Shown: positions 25,866 through 39,686, numbered from the stretch's first letter. The stretch is DNA of 64,000 nt from Malurus cyaneus samueli (GCA_009741485.1 CM019220.1:2273292-2337291), one strand, 5' to 3'. The notes: generated by a model not told the origin, from the letters alone. Made by a program: numbers and translations.

Positions 25866-28573
25866 TGGGTCAAACATAATATGTAATTATAAGCAGTTGT
25901 GTAATAATAAACAGTTTTCACCTAAGCAAAAACAAACCAAAAAAACCCACTAACAAAAAGGAATAAAATAGCCATATACTTCTGCTTCTATAACACTAAA
26001 GCAGTTTTTCTAAATTTGCTGGTAATGTACAGAGATCACACGACAATAGAACACTACAACTGCTAGTGAGGATTTTAATAAGCAGTACCAACATTTTTTT
26101 TTGGGCAAGTGAGTTTTGTAAGAAAACCTTTGAGCTTTAGGTCGTGTCTGAAAAAAATGTGTCATTGCTGATTGTCACCGTCACGGGCTGCTGCCACGGG
26201 GTCTGTGAGTGTTATTGTGAAGAATTACATATCAAGAGCTATCTTAACACCCACTCCACGACACATCCACAATTTCAACCCAGTTTCCCAACGTAAATAG
26301 CCAAAGGGAGTTGATTGTATGGCAATACTTGTGTAATATTTGCATTGTGTAGTTCCACTAATAGATCTAAAGGTAGGTAAGTGCAGAATAATTAAGTAAA
26401 TGTCAGGGTCTTGAAGCAGGGGGAAACAGGAGGGCTGAGCAATCTCTTACCATCAGCCTGTACAGTCATTTTCTGTCCCCGTGAGGGATGTACAGTGAAA
26501 ACTGGTGCAAAATAAAACCAAAGAGCACAGTGTGGGCTCAGCTAAACCTGGCGATAAAACCAGTTTCAGAACTAGTCTGGTGAAGTGTGATTTGATCAGA
26601 TGCTTCATGAACAAATTGCTTTATTACTGATACTGCTAATGATTTGTAAATTAGTTGCAAGCCTCCCCGAGTGACTGACTCAGTGGCATTTACCAACTTT
26701 TCACATACCCCCGTTTTTAGGGGCTGAATTTATAAAACACTTCCCTTTAGTCCTTTGAATTAAATTTTCGGTGGCATTTGATGACAAGCATAGCATGATT
26801 AATTACAAATTGTTCTTTAGGTGAATAGTGCAGATTCTAAACCACAGCTTGTGTTTTTATAGCAGTTACTACCCTGCAGGCTCCAAAAGGGCTTTGGAGG
26901 AGAGAGTATGATTTTGGTTACATCATTGTAAATTCAGAAAACGTCAGTGATCTCAAAAGTGTGATTTTTTTGAAATTAGGTCAGTGGAAAAGAGATCAGA
27001 AACTGCTTTGCTACCTGAAAAGAAGCAAGCTCCAAAATGGAGTGAAGTCTCTGCTTCCAGATGGCTTTCCTTTTGATTTTGCAAAGAACATATTTGTTAA
27101 AACAAGTAATTTATTTGAAATATTATAGAGGACTGCATAATAGAGCAAATGATAACCTGAATCCAAGATGGATTATGGCAAGCAAGTTGAAGCAGGGAAT
27201 ATTTTTGTCTTGCTGATTGTTCTGTAATGACCCAGAAGCTCTACAATGCCATTTCATCTGGCACCATGGTGGGCCAACAATATAAAGCTACCTCAGGGTT
27301 TCTTATGTATTGTCTCCCAGTTAAATTGATTCAGGGTTTGGATTTTTGTTGCTGGTTAACTGGTCTTTTGACAGCTACAGTGTACTTACAAGTTTTTGAT
27401 TTTTCTTTTCTGCCCTCTGATTACAGAATGCATGATATTTTTAACCTGATCTTGAATTGAACTAAATTTTTCAACCGAGGTTGAGATGATGATTGAGATT
27501 TTCAGGAGAGCATGTAGTTCTCTGTTGAATTCTCACTTCTTGTCATCAGAGGCTTTGGTAAGATAAGGATTACAGTCTGAAACCACTAGAAATTACAGGT
27601 CAGGAAATGAATATAAGGTCTTGCAATGTTGAACAGTGTCAAACACGAGTCCTGTAGCTGAGTTTACCAGAGAGTCCATCTTTCTTAGGGAATATTGAGA
27701 AGGAAACAACCAGAGAGGTGTTTGTGGACTGTGAACACTTTTCAGGGTTTTGTTTTCAGCTTTTGTGTGTGGTCGAAGCATGTGAAGAGCAGCTTTTGAG
27801 TACCCCAGGGGTGTGACTCATGAGGGTGATGAGCAATAGTCACCGGCTTTTCATCTGTCCCCTCGCTTTGGGCAGCACGTTTTGCATCCTGTTTGCGAGC
27901 AGCTCTGTGGCTTCTCGTCTCAGAGCTTCCCTTGAGCCTCCTCTACTGTTCTCTTCCACCCACTTTGGAGTATTCAGAAGAAATGAGGTGGTTTGCATCT
28001 TCTGTTGTTGCTGTGGTGGTGCTCCCAGCGATGGAGGAGCGTCCTGGGGGATGCTCTGACTGCATCTCTGCCTTCCAGTCCCTTACCCAGATCACTGTTA
28101 CTAGGGACTGTTCTGGCTGAAGTTGTTTAAATTGATCTTTAATTATCTCTGCCACCAGGAAAAGGAGGAAAACCTATATAAAAATAATCTATATCCTAAG
28201 TTATGGAATAATTATTTGCCTATGTTTGGGAGTTAGTGCGTAAAGCAAAACTGCTTTTAAATATTTGATTGAAAGCAAACCCATACATTCAAAATACAAT
28301 GTGTTCCTAATCTTGCACATTCTGATTCATATAAAAGTTGGACAGTATCTTTTAAAGGTCAAAATAATCTAGTCATCAGAATTGCTAAGTAGCCTTTCCT
28401 GAAGTAAACTCATTAATATAATATTAAGGATTAGTTTTATAGGAAAAATGAAGACACTGTAAGGCCTTGCAATGTATTTCTTCTTTTTCCAGTGTAATTT
28501 TCCTGAGTAATAATACTAATAAAAATAAAATATATGTTTCCAAAGTAAAATATTTCTCTATTTTCATTTTCAG

Positions 28574-28602
28574 ATTTGGAATAATTTTAATGTACTCGGA
28601 AA
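28574..28602 (+). promoter_or_regulatory. GTDC1: 5' untranslated part of the GTDC1 exon, with an overlapping upstream ORF
   Basis: Sequence between the splice acceptor at 28571-28573 and the start codon. It holds an upstream ATG at 28590 that opens a 10-codon frame ending in TGA at 28620-28622, overlapping the main start in another frame. The upstream ATG has T at -3 and T at +4, a weak context, while the main ATG has A at -3. This fits leaky scanning to the main start. The acceptor implies at least one upstream non-coding exon, which I could not locate. Confidence 0.7.
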
Positions 28603-28784
28603 ATGAGTGTCCTTCTCATTGAACCCTTTTATGGTGGTTCCCACAAACAGCTGATGGATCTTCTCCAGGAAGAGCTACAAGAAGATTGTGTCCTCTGCAC
28701 ACTCCCAGCCAAGAAGTGGCACTGGAAGGCACGGACTTCTGCTCTTTATTTCATGCAAACAGTGCCAACAAGTTCTAATTACAG
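28603..28784 (+). CDS. GTDC1: GTDC1 (QTMAN) first coding exon, residues 1-60
   Basis: This is the first coding exon of the tRNA-queuosine mannosyltransferase, which in vertebrates transfers mannose from GDP-mannose to queuosine at the wobble position of tRNA-Asp. The translation opens [16 protein letters not shown] and contains KKWHW at residues 37-41 and RTSALYF at 44-50. These are hallmarks of the N-terminal GT-B-like (DUF3524) domain; FYGGSH at residues 9-14 is the family signature near the start. An acceptor (TTTTCAG) ends at 28573. The donor AG/GTAACC follows base 28784 and leaves a phase-2 split codon. The ATG has A at -3 and matches the known N-terminus of the family, so the start is secure. 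The split codon joins exactly to the exon at 60093. I see no frameshift or stop. The identification rests on recalled family sequence, not on a search. Confidence 0.95.
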
Positions 28785-31700
28785 GTAACCAAGGGATTGA
28801 ATAATTTCTAAGCTGAAATTGCAGAGAAGTCTTCAACCAGGTCTCTTAATCTTAATCCTTATGTTCGTGCAAGGATGTGTGTGAGAGCAATTAGAGGCTT
28901 GCAGTAGACAACACAGAGTTTTCTTCTTGCGGTAAAACTGGGAAATTATATGTTTTATTTAGAATTTCTGTAGTCTGTGAGAGTCTCTCAGTATCTGAAT
29001 ACCTGATGTCTATATATGTATGCGTATCTCTTACTTGAAATTTATCAAGTGAGTTCAGTCATTCTGAAAGGTTTAAATTGTGCTTCACAGATTAGGCTGA
29101 AAGATGGCACAGATGTGAATGCTGCAAGCTTCCTCAGTGCCCTCCCATGCATCTGTTAGCAAGTCTGATTTATCAGTGTCCTGCTCAGGCTGACCTGGAG
29201 GATTAAGGGGGCAGTTTTATCTTAATGATGGTCCGGTTCCGTAACATGGGTGTCAATTATACATTTATGTAAGTGGCAAATTTCCATCTGCTAGAACCTG
29301 GGCTGATAAAGGCGGGCTGTTTAGGTCAAGATAGCTATCATGTAGTGAGAATCAGTCACTCCAGAGCCAGCAGTTTAGCTTGGCCTACCTGATCAGATGA
29401 GATGTGGCGAGGTGATTGTCTGGAGCAGAGAGATAGAGCTTGCAGAGCATTGTGGGGGGACTGTGTACCTTCACTGGGAGAGAGTGTTCATGCCCAGGGT
29501 TATTTTATCTGCTTTTCAGCAGCAGAATGAGCTTCAGCAGGCCTCTGAGCACACCTGAATGACGTGCCAATGAGTCGCAGTTCAGAACTGGGTCTGGTAT
29601 TTGTTACCACAAGCTAGTAGGTGCTTCCTGAGGAGGGAATAGCATTTTACAAGAGTAAATTTGTGCTGAAGAAGGTTGCATTAGCTCAGTGTTACCCAGC
29701 ACAATGTGTAACCCATTTTGGAACACACATTGTGTGAATGTACACCTTTTCTGTGCCTGCTTTTGGCTCCCATTTTAAGCAATCTCCCACCCCAAGTCAA
29801 ACGTTAAAATGAATTTTCCCCGTTTTGTCTTGTGCGAGGCATTTAGCGTTGGTTTCCTCTTGCTTTCTTTTTGCAACAGTTTTGTTTTGGAGGAGTGTAC
29901 ATGACAAACTGTTATGTAAATTTGTCTTGTATCACAACCACATCCTCCAACGCATCACAATGTTATCTGTGTTCCTTCAAGGTCAGCAGCCCAAGCTGTC
30001 CAGCACTAACTGTATTAAACTAATCAGACATCACTCATAGACATACACTTCATTAGTTTAACTTACAGTTACATTGACCTAAGATAACTTAACTCCAATT
30101 TGTCAAGTAACCCACATCTTGGGGAAAGGGGGAGGGAGCGCTGACAAAAAACCAAGAAAAAGCAAAATCCCACAAAAAACCCAACAACCCAACAAAAAAA
30201 ACCTCAACCCAGCAGCCTGAAAACTCACTTGAAGTTAATAAACTTGCAATCTGTCATAGACTTATGTGCAAATACAACCTTTACTGACAGCAAATAAATC
30301 TGATCTAACCAATGGAGCATCTTAAGGAGAGGAAAGCATTTTCTTTGCTGGTGCTGTTCGGGTTGGAGCAGAGGGAATCAAACAGTCAAAGTTGACAAAG
30401 ATGCGATGGTTAAATTAGAGTTTGTACCTTGTCCTCGCAGGCAGCATAAAATTTTAGGATCAAAGGCTGCTGTGGCTGGTGAGAGGAAAACTGATTAGAG
30501 GTACCTTCTACTTTACTTGCACATTTTTAATGTTTGTTTCGTAATTGAATGTTTCGATTATTTTATTAAATTGAAAGTATAAGTGCATCAGGCTGCAACC
30601 TAGTAAGGCTGACTACTCTCCTATTAGGAAAAAAAAAACATGGATTAAAATTAATTTTGATTCTGTTATTTCTGAGCTTTCTAGTAACCACTGGAGATCA
30701 GCTTCCCAGGTAATAGTTTGTAGAAACAAAATTCCATTGCAAACTGGCAGGACTCCTGTTTGGAATTACATATTTAAATATTTCAACCTTCTTGTGAGGT
30801 CGTGGAAAATACCAAATTTGCATTACTTATAATATTGGCATTATTTACAGAAAAAAGCCTTTATTTTATTAGTGCTTTTCATAAATGTGGCATTTCGTAA
30901 ATACCTTGTTTTTATTTGTGTGTTTAATAATGCAGAAAGGTCACAGATATTTCAAGTGCAAACACTTCCGATAACGGAGCTGCCTTACTAAATCTTTGTG
31001 TTCAAACTGTACTTTATTTCAGGATCCTGGTATGTGTGAGAAGTAGTACTGATGCTATTAAGTCTGATATTAGATACATTTTAGAGAAACAGTGTAGATA
31101 TATTTTAAAGGACTTCTCTCCATGTAAGCTGATTTTTGGAAGGGGGCAGGTTCTTTAGTTTACCATGGACACTCAGGGAGTAAAAGAATACTCTTAAAAG
31201 TGGTTTTGAAACAAAGGATGCAGTGAAGAGCCGTAGATGTTAAATTCAGATACTGTGCAGTGAGAAGAGAGTTTCTGTGATGAACTTGCTAATTGTGTTA
31301 TCAGAGAACAGACGTGTCCTCCCTTGAGCAAGAACGAAAGCTGAGATGGAAACAAACAGGGCATTTAATGTTACTTTTGTGAACTGTGTGTGTTCTCTTG
31401 GTGTGCAGTAACGTTATGTTCCCAAGAACGTGGAGATCTCCCAGGACTGTCCCGGGGTGAAGGTGTCCTCACCCTCCACGGGAACACACGGAGCTGTTGC
31501 GGAAGGTGTCGGACACTCAGTGTTTGATCTGCAGCACTGCGCGGATTTATATTAATTCCCTGATGGAAAAAATCTGTGTTGTATTTCTTTGGAAAAGCGT
31601 TGCTTTTCCATTTTTTTTTTCTGTTGAGCAGCGCGTTGTTTAACCAGATCACTCTTCCTTTGTCTCCTGAGAGGAGGAACGGGAAACCCGGGCACGGAGA

Positions 31701-33865
31701 GCCCCTTCAGCTTTGAAGGCCATAAGGAGAATTTAAAGGTGGATAATTGCCTAGAGAGCTTGAAATGTTCTCTTAGATTGATGTACAGCAACCACAGATC
31801 AAGTTTTATTTGCTGTAGAGCCACACATGATTTTTCCTTAATTGGAAAGAAGGTGCTCGGATGTTGCATTGATGTGAGAAGTTTTGTTCTTGTGGTGGCA
31901 ATTTCCAAATCACGGCATACGAAATGCATTGAAAAAGGGAGGAATTGCTGTCTGCTTTCTCTAGACAAGGTTTTCAACAATCTGGGAGTTTTGTTAGCAG
32001 TTGGTGGGGTATTATCATCTTCATTCCATGGATTTGGAAGGTCCAGCAGAGTTTTCTCAGGCTGCTGGCTCTCTGCAGGGCTGCTGTGTTCTCTGCTTTG
32101 TGTCCCGACTTCTTTAAGACAGTTTGAGCTCCTTGATAAATGAAGTGTTTGATCTTTAGCCTAAAGTTGTTTTCCATAACACACAGTAACTATTCCGTAA
32201 TTCTAGAAAGCATGTAAAAAAAGAATTGGTTTTAGCCTTTTTTTCCTTCTTAACTAAAGGAAAGTTCTCAAATTTGAAAATACTGTTGCACAACTAAAAA
32301 AAAAAGCCCTTTTCTTTTTTCTGTAATTATTTTCTTTATTGCAGTGAACAATCTATTAAATTACAAATAGTAAAACACCATGATACCATTGGATGAAAGC
32401 AATTTATATTTTAGGAGCTATCCTCTACAGAAACTAATTCAAGCCCCAGAAAGTTAGGAGTGTAAGACTTAGCTCTGTAAAACAGAGTGACTGAATTCAG
32501 TGTAGCTTCCAGTGTGTTTTAATAGCACTGTTAGATATTTTAATATTATATATAAAATTTATGATAACATTCAGTATTGCCCCCCAGGTGCTTTCATATG
32601 AATAAAGATTTTTATTGTAACAGATTCTAGCCCTGAAATACCCTAGGGTAAATGTTAGCATATATATTACCCTTGATATTTGACAACTGTATTTTAAAGA
32701 CAAATTCTATGCTTTTTACATTTTACAAAAGAGAAAACAAATTATTGTTTTCAATTAATAGAGCTTGAAAAAAAAACCCAACCTGGGGGTGTGGTGTTCA
32801 GCAATGGAGAGTATATTCCAACAGTATATCATGTAGATGTGGTTGTTTTTCAATTTTGTTTTTTTTTTTTTTTTAAATATTTTTTGAACTACTAGATTTA
32901 AGACTGCTTCAGATGTGATGCATTTATTCTATTCTATGAGGACAAAACAGATTTTTATAGAGTGAATTCTTTATTAACTAGTGGTCTGTGTCCCCTAAAT
33001 ATCTTAAAAGCAGTCCTTAAATTTTTACTTGAGTAATCCTTTAAATTTTTATTTAGAGCAGTTCAGTCCTACTGAAAACATAACACTGTCCGGGTGTGTG
33101 AGCGTTTGCAAGCTTGAGGATTTAACTGTTTTCTAGGTATTTTATTTTCAGAAACATTCCTGCTTGTCCTGGGGAAGGTGTTTGAGGGTGTGACTAGAAG
33201 CAGGGCAGGGCAAATTTCAGCCATTTCGTTAAATCGGAATACACAGATACCCATTTATGCCGGACACATGCCTGCCTTTTGCACCTTTCTGGGAAATACT
33301 GGAAATGTTTGTATAATCTTTGTAGGAATTGCAATAATCTGTCCTGCATTAGAGGCCTTCCTAGAATTTGGCCCTTGTAAATTTGGCTCAGGTTAGGAAC
33401 GAATAAACTGTGAGGAGAGGAGTACATTAGTTAAAAGAAGATAATAATTTGCTACAAATCAAAAAAAAAAAATCTGATGCTGTTTGGGATTTTTTTTTGG
33501 CATATTTTATGCTGTTTGCTTCTATACATAGGTGAATTAACATAAATCTCATTCATAGCAGTAACTACTAAGAGTGTGCATTTGGATGTTACTGCTCAAA
33601 TCAACTGCATTTGAAGATGGGAAGTGGCTCTTTTTGGAATAACTGAATAATTTTCTTCCCAGACGTTGTCTTGGTTTCGCCCCACATCTTTGTTGCTCCA
33701 TGTGTTTTAACTGCAGTTTTGGGTGAGGCACAAAACTGGAGAGGAAGGGAATGTGCTCCTAGAGATGCCTTGTGCTTGGATGAGCTGCTGTAAAGGCAGG
33801 AATATCTAAGGTAACTGTGATGTCCAGTGTCTCATGGACAGGGCTCAGGTTTCCTAAAAACACCA

Positions 33866-33976
33866 TCACAGACTGGGCTGGCTTGCAGGGGGACCATGTT
33901 GTTCCAACCCCTCTGCCTTGGGCAGGGGCATTTTCCACTGGACCAGCTTTCTCCAAACCATGTCCACGCTGGCTTT
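33866..33976 (-). mobile_element. Diverged CR1 3' fragment
   Basis: ATCACAGACTGGGCTGG, ATGTTGTTCCAACCCCTCTG, GGGCAGGGGCATTTTCCACTG and CATGTCCACGCTGGC resemble the last 100 bases of CR1 in reverse. Confidence 0.8.
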
Positions 33977-36663
33977 AATCAGATATTTGATTAAAAATGC
34001 CACATGGGTGTAACTCCCTGATGGGTACAAATATCCACCTTCTCACCTTGCTGTGGAGGTGCCCAAAGGAGGGTGTGGGAGCCACTGCTTCATTCCTGTC
34101 CCTTACTGAACAAAGGGTCATTACTCCTTTAATTCACTAGTGCTACACTCGCTGGTGTTTTCCCCCCCTGAACAAATCATTGGAGTTCACCCAGGGCTGG
34201 TGCAAACGCACACACGTTTGTCCTGCCCACGCTCCGAGGGAGCTGGCTGGGAGTTCGCTCCGCTCCGGGGGCCAGATGGCCGTCCTAGCACCATGTTGAG
34301 CCTAAACCAATAAACCCTACTGAGATACGAGACACAGGCACCATGTACTGAGCTAAAACAACTTGGTGACTTCTGACCAGAGCTGGCTGCTGTCCAGCCA
34401 GCTTTGAGTGTAAGCAGGGAGAATATATGTCCATATGGAACGGCACGAAGCTCCACCACTTAGCACAGATGATGCCCTCCACTGCTGTAGCCCTGGATAA
34501 TAGAGGGTGTCCCAGCCTGGGTAAGGGGTGTGAAATTCTCTCTGCTGAGGGAGAACTTGGAGGCCATCTGATGCTGGAAAAACGTAACATGGGAATGAAT
34601 GTATGTGTAAAACTGGGTTTTGTTTGATTTAGGTTAATATCGCCCAAAACCTGTTCTGGAAACTTCTCCTGAAAATGTTATCGTTCAGAGAGAACTTGTG
34701 AAGGGGTGCGTAGTATCATATGGATTTGAGAATGATTTTTTTTTAACAGAATTCTAATATAAACCAAGGTGTTAAAAACACAAAGAGGGTTCAGAATCTA
34801 GGATTGATTTGTTTGTTTTTTGTTTTTTTTTTTAATTGGAAAGATAGTGTTTATTTGCACCAACAATTTAATAATTGGTAAAAAGAAATAAGTGAAAAAA
34901 ACGTAACCCACTACAAAATGAAGTAATCCAGTAAAAAATTAAGGAAAATCTAGAAGCAGAATCATTTCCTATTGAGGATAACAGCACTGCTGTGGTTTCT
35001 CTGCTCACAAGCAAAATGCAAAAATTTCTTTTTCACTGCATTAGAGAGAGGCTGCCTGAAAAGTTTTTGCGAAGCCGATGAAGGAGGTGGGATGTCTTTT
35101 TGAGGCTGGATTCTCTTTCTCTGCGGGGCCAGACACAATGCTTTGGTGCTCAAAAGTCCTTGTACAGTGCAGTGATATAAGAACAAATGCTTTTATTCTT
35201 AGCTTTGGCTGCCGAAAAACATGGAGGGGGCGATCCAATAAGAACAGCAAAAAAATCTTTTCAGAAGCAGGACAAAAAAACCTCCCAAGTAAACTACCTG
35301 AAATTTATTCAGGCAGACAGCAATGTGATCTTAAACATTCACTTTGCATTAATCAACTTTGCCTCAGATAAAATGCTGGCAGATGGTAGCTATTCATTTT
35401 AAAAGTGACAGGTTTTCTTTACGTTTTTGTGTGGAAACCCCCACATGCACTCTTCCCTCCAAAAACTTTACTTGGTTAATTTGTCCAACATGCTTTTTTT
35501 TTTTTTTTTATTTTTTTTTCCCCTAAATCACTCCCATTATTAGGCAATTTCACAATTTGGATAGTTAAAAGAGGGTTTAGTGAGTTTAAATGCAGGCTCC
35601 TTCCTTTGAAGTCAGGGGAAGTGTATGTATAGGAGCTGAAATTTGGCAGAAGTGAGATGGGAATGATGAAGACGATGCGGGGTGAGGTGCAGGGCCGGGA
35701 AGGACGCGGGCTGGGACTGCTGGGTGATCTGCACAAAGTGCTAATGTGAAATGGCAGTTGTCTGTTTGATGTGTAAAAGATTTGCTGAAATTCCAGCGAA
35801 ATATTCTGATGAGAGAAGGAAAGAACAGTCTGGGTTTTCAAACCCTAGCATGTGTTTTCCTTTATGTTCTCAAATGCCGGGTGAAATCCTTATTTTTCTT
35901 TCTAAAATGAATTTTATGAATCACCTGGAGAATTGATATTTACATTGCTGGCAGTAAAATGTAATGAAATTGTGCATTATGATTCAGTATTTCTGCACTT
36001 AGGATTTTAATGAGGATTTTATCTGTCCTTTTAAATGGTTGCTGTATATATATTTTATTCCTAGATTAGTTATGGATTACATTTCTATTTCCAAATAACA
36101 AACATATATGCTACTATATTATAAAGAATATGATACTTTCCACAATTCATTGTCATTCCAGCCCATAACACTAATTTGATCTTCCAAAGGGAAAGTAAAA
36201 AAAAGCTTTAGTTTGCATCTAATAAAGAGAAAAATATAGAATTTTTTTTCCTTTTTTGGTTCTGCTTTTTTTCCTAATCTGAGTTGTTGGGGTATTTTTT
36301 TAGCTAAGAAGTAAATATTACAAATTTTGTCATACTTGCTTTGCACGCTATTTGGATTTATAGCTTAGTGTTTTGGTATCATAAATAACTAATTTTCTTA
36401 ATGAGTGCTCACAACTTGACTGGGTTTGGTGAATTGATGCATGATGAAAAAGAATTTTACGTTGTACAAACTGGTTTTGGCAAATCAGTTTTGGGAGAAG
36501 ACGTAACTTAATGCGAATAATTTTATTTTTTGCGGGGGGTGGATTTTTGGTAAGCATAACCTGACCCAAACCCATTGACAGTCTTGGTTCAGGTAGTTGT
36601 GATATCTCAGTTTTCAGTCTTCAAGAGACCAAGAATCCAGAGGCCTTTCCTTATCCATTTCAG

Positions 36664-36782
36664 CCCATGTGCTAGGTTGGATGGGCTTGGGGCAACCTGG
36701 GCTAGTGGAAGGTGCCCATGGCCAGGAATTTGGGACTGGATGGTCTCCAGGGTGCCTTCCCACCCAAACCATTCTCGGATTC
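36664..36782 (+). mobile_element. CR1 3' terminal fragment
   Basis: GGTTGGATGGGCTTGGGGC, AACCTGGGCTAGTGGAAGG, TGCCCATGGCCAGG and CCACCCAAACCATTCTCGG, ending in GATTCT. Confidence 0.9.
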
Positions 36783-37095
36783 TTTTTCTACCTCTGCCTT
36801 TTGTGCCAACTGTGGGCTGTCAGCACCTGCTGTGGGTGTCCATGAGTTTGTGTGGATTTTGAAGGCACTGACCAGGTCCGTGGTCACTCTGCAAAATGTG
36901 CCCAGAGGTGTTTTCTGGTTTGATCTTCTCCATTCCTCTGAGAATGCGAGACTGGATGTCCCTAAAAAAAGGCTGGGCTCTGTTGGATGCTCTCCGGGGA
37001 CATCACCTCTCGGTATAGTCCCATCCAAGGGTCTCATGCCATAATTTTGGAGCCCATTCTGGTGTGTGCATGAGGGTGCTTGTGGATGGATGGTT

Positions 37096-37141
37096 GCCAT
37101 TCTGTATCAAACAGAAATGCCATTCTGTATCAAACAGAAAT
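37096..37141 (+). repeat. Two tandem copies of a 23-bp unit
   Basis: GCCATTCTGTATCAAACAGAAAT occurs twice, back to back and identical. It is a short recent duplication, or a consensus slip. Confidence 0.9.
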
Positions 37142-39686
37142 GTTAATCTAAATGGACCCATAAAATTTGGTAGATTATAATATTATTTCTTCCCTAAACA
37201 TTCAACACATACCTAGGCAGGAGTTTGATTACAATCTCTGTGCCAAATTGTGGTACAATGGACGACATCTAATTTGGGATTGATTTCTGACTCCCCTGAA
37301 CCATACTTTGGTCAATTTATTTCCTCCTTTTCTTCTCTTTTATACTTCTCAGCCTAAGTATTTCAGGAATGATACCTGTTATTGGTAGCGTTTGAGCATT
37401 ATGATGATGAATTTAACTTCCCTTCAAAAAAAGCATTAAGAATATGTACATTGTATCTATTAATTAGAATATTTTTAATTAATTCAAAGCGATTGAAAGA
37501 CTTTTTTTTGTTCATCATTCTGTAATGAAGATTTCCACAATTTCCTTATTCCCTTGGACAGTATTTTTCCTTTCTTGCCTTTGTCCTTTGTCCCTGTCTT
37601 TTCCTCCCTTCCTCCTGCACATTTACTCTGATGGTCCAGTGGACACAGTCATTTTAAAGAATGCTTTCCATTTCAGAGCACTGACTATTTTTATTGTTTA
37701 TGTTTATAACCTTGCCTTCTTGTTCATCATTTTTTGTTTCAGCTCTCTTAATTTCCATTTTACTTGTTGCACGCTTGAACTTACGTTTCTGTCCAGTTGC
37801 AACTTGAAGAAAGAATGAAGGAAACAGCAGTGGACACAACACAGAAAACAAATATGTGATTTTCTTGCTGCAGAGTTACTGGAAAAATTTATTCCTTTTA
37901 ATAGTATTTCTCAGAATTATATGGGGAAAAATGTATTTAGATTGGAGCTAATGTTTCTCTCACACCATCTTTCCTGATACAACTACTTCATTCCTTTAAA
38001 CTAGTGGTTTACTAAATGGTTTAAAAAGAAAATGCATAAATTATTATAGGCAAAATAATAGAAAATTTATCTCTTTTTTTCTTGCAGTTAAATGGCATTC
38101 CTATTTATTTCTGTTAATGTGTGTTTTCTTTGGGAGCTAGTATTTTTTAACATTAAAAATATTTTTTAGCATTTTACTCTGTCAAATGTTGTGTTCTAGT
38201 TGGAATATGGAAAAATCTTCATGTATTTAGGTATTATGTAAGAACATGAAAAAAATTCTGAACATGTAATTCTATGTATATTATATATGGAAAACTGAAA
38301 AAAAAATTGAAGGGGAGTAATTTGAGACCATCTGCAATTTTTTATTTATGTAAGAGAATATCCCATTTTTAATTAAAGATGGAATTTAAGAATGATAAAT
38401 GGGACCATTATCTAGTAACAGTTAGTTTGCAGGCATTTTTTCCCTAATGTTCTGCAGATTGCTGCAGGTTTGACAGGGCCTTTGGCTTTTGTGAGCAAAA
38501 TGCATTTCCTACTCATGACAGAAGAGTTGTAACTCACTAAACATGGAGCAGTTATCACACATAGCGACATCTCTAGGCTTAAACCCTGAGGAATTGAATT
38601 ATTTTAAATTATTTTTAATGCAGAAATTTCCTGGTAGTCAATTTTATTAAAAACCTAACAGTTAAAATTTTTATCTGCCAAATGAATTTGGAGAAATAGT
38701 GCTAAAGATGCTAAAACTATGCAAGAAGAGGAGATTAATTTGTGGGGAGATTTTGGAAGGTTTTTGAAGTTTTTTGTTCCTTGGTAGTAGAGGTGATCAT
38801 TTCCTTGAGGTTTTGGGGATCTTTTCTGACTTTACCCCTTAATTTCCTTCTTTGTTGTCATCATCATAGACTAAAGTTATTCCAATTTATTGTTACATTC
38901 TCAAGTCTTAGCTGTGGGGTATCACAGTCGGAGGAAAAAAGATGGGTAGGTATTTGGGAGGAACTTGTGTTACCCTCATGTGATGAGTATCTCTTGGTAT
39001 TTGTGACTCAGTTATCCCAGGAGAAAATATTTGGTGTCCTTGTGTTTGTCCATGACCTTCACAAGCCTTCAAGGTCCTGACTGGGAGTTCCCTTGTGTGG
39101 GGTCCATTGACCATTGTGGTTACTGATGGCTGAAATGATTTTTCCCAGTCAAGAGACTTTTTGGGACAGGAGTTGACTGCAGAACCCTCATTTTTACCTA
39201 CTCCAGACCATTGTGTTACCATCTATTCCAGGTGGAGTCTGGTTTACAATGGAAATTACTCTTCTGATGTTTAATACCAGCCCTGCATTGGGATCTTGCA
39301 GCCCCAGCCTAGTCTGGAATCAGTTTTCAGTGGCTTCTGTGGCTGTTGAAGGATTCAGGTCTGAAATGCTGTAAACACAGATTTCAGGTCTTGTCCCAAA
39401 AGACAAAAGCTCTGTAAGCAGGAGTAGCAGGAAGGAGTGTCAGAAAAGAGGAATTGCCGCAAAATAATTTGGAAAACCAGATTCTAGTGTAATTATTGAA
39501 AATTGCATCGTGAGTTAGAAACAATAAAACCTACATTTCCTTCCATCTTGTTTTAACATGGAGCAGAAAACCTGGAGAGTGGTCTTGCCTTGAATTAATG
39601 CTCATTCTGGTGCCAACAGACTGGAAAATGCTTTTATATAGTTTTGCATATCAATGCAGAAGAAAATACTAGATTTTAATCATAGG

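Larger units (their letters stand above)
14242..28573. other. GTDC1: Non-coding sequence upstream of the GTDC1 start exon
   Basis: AT-rich DNA holding the CR1 fragments listed separately and many homopolymer tracts. Open frames of 60-130 codons occur, but none resembles a protein that I know or carries splice signals in a sensible arrangement. From conserved vertebrate gene order this should be the interval towards ZEB2 and/or GTDC1 5' non-coding exons. I found no CpG island or promoter that I could support. Confidence 0.6.

Noticed and set aside
28480..28492. Alternative splice acceptor TTCTTTTTCCAG upstream of the GTDC1 start exon
   Set aside because: Possible, but the acceptor at 28571-28573 is closer and equally good. 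Without RNA evidence I kept the nearer one. The coding start is the same either way.
36702..37100. Overlapping open frames on both strands near 36.7-37.1 kb
   Set aside because: They include a CR1 end and purine/pyrimidine-biased sequence. No known protein.
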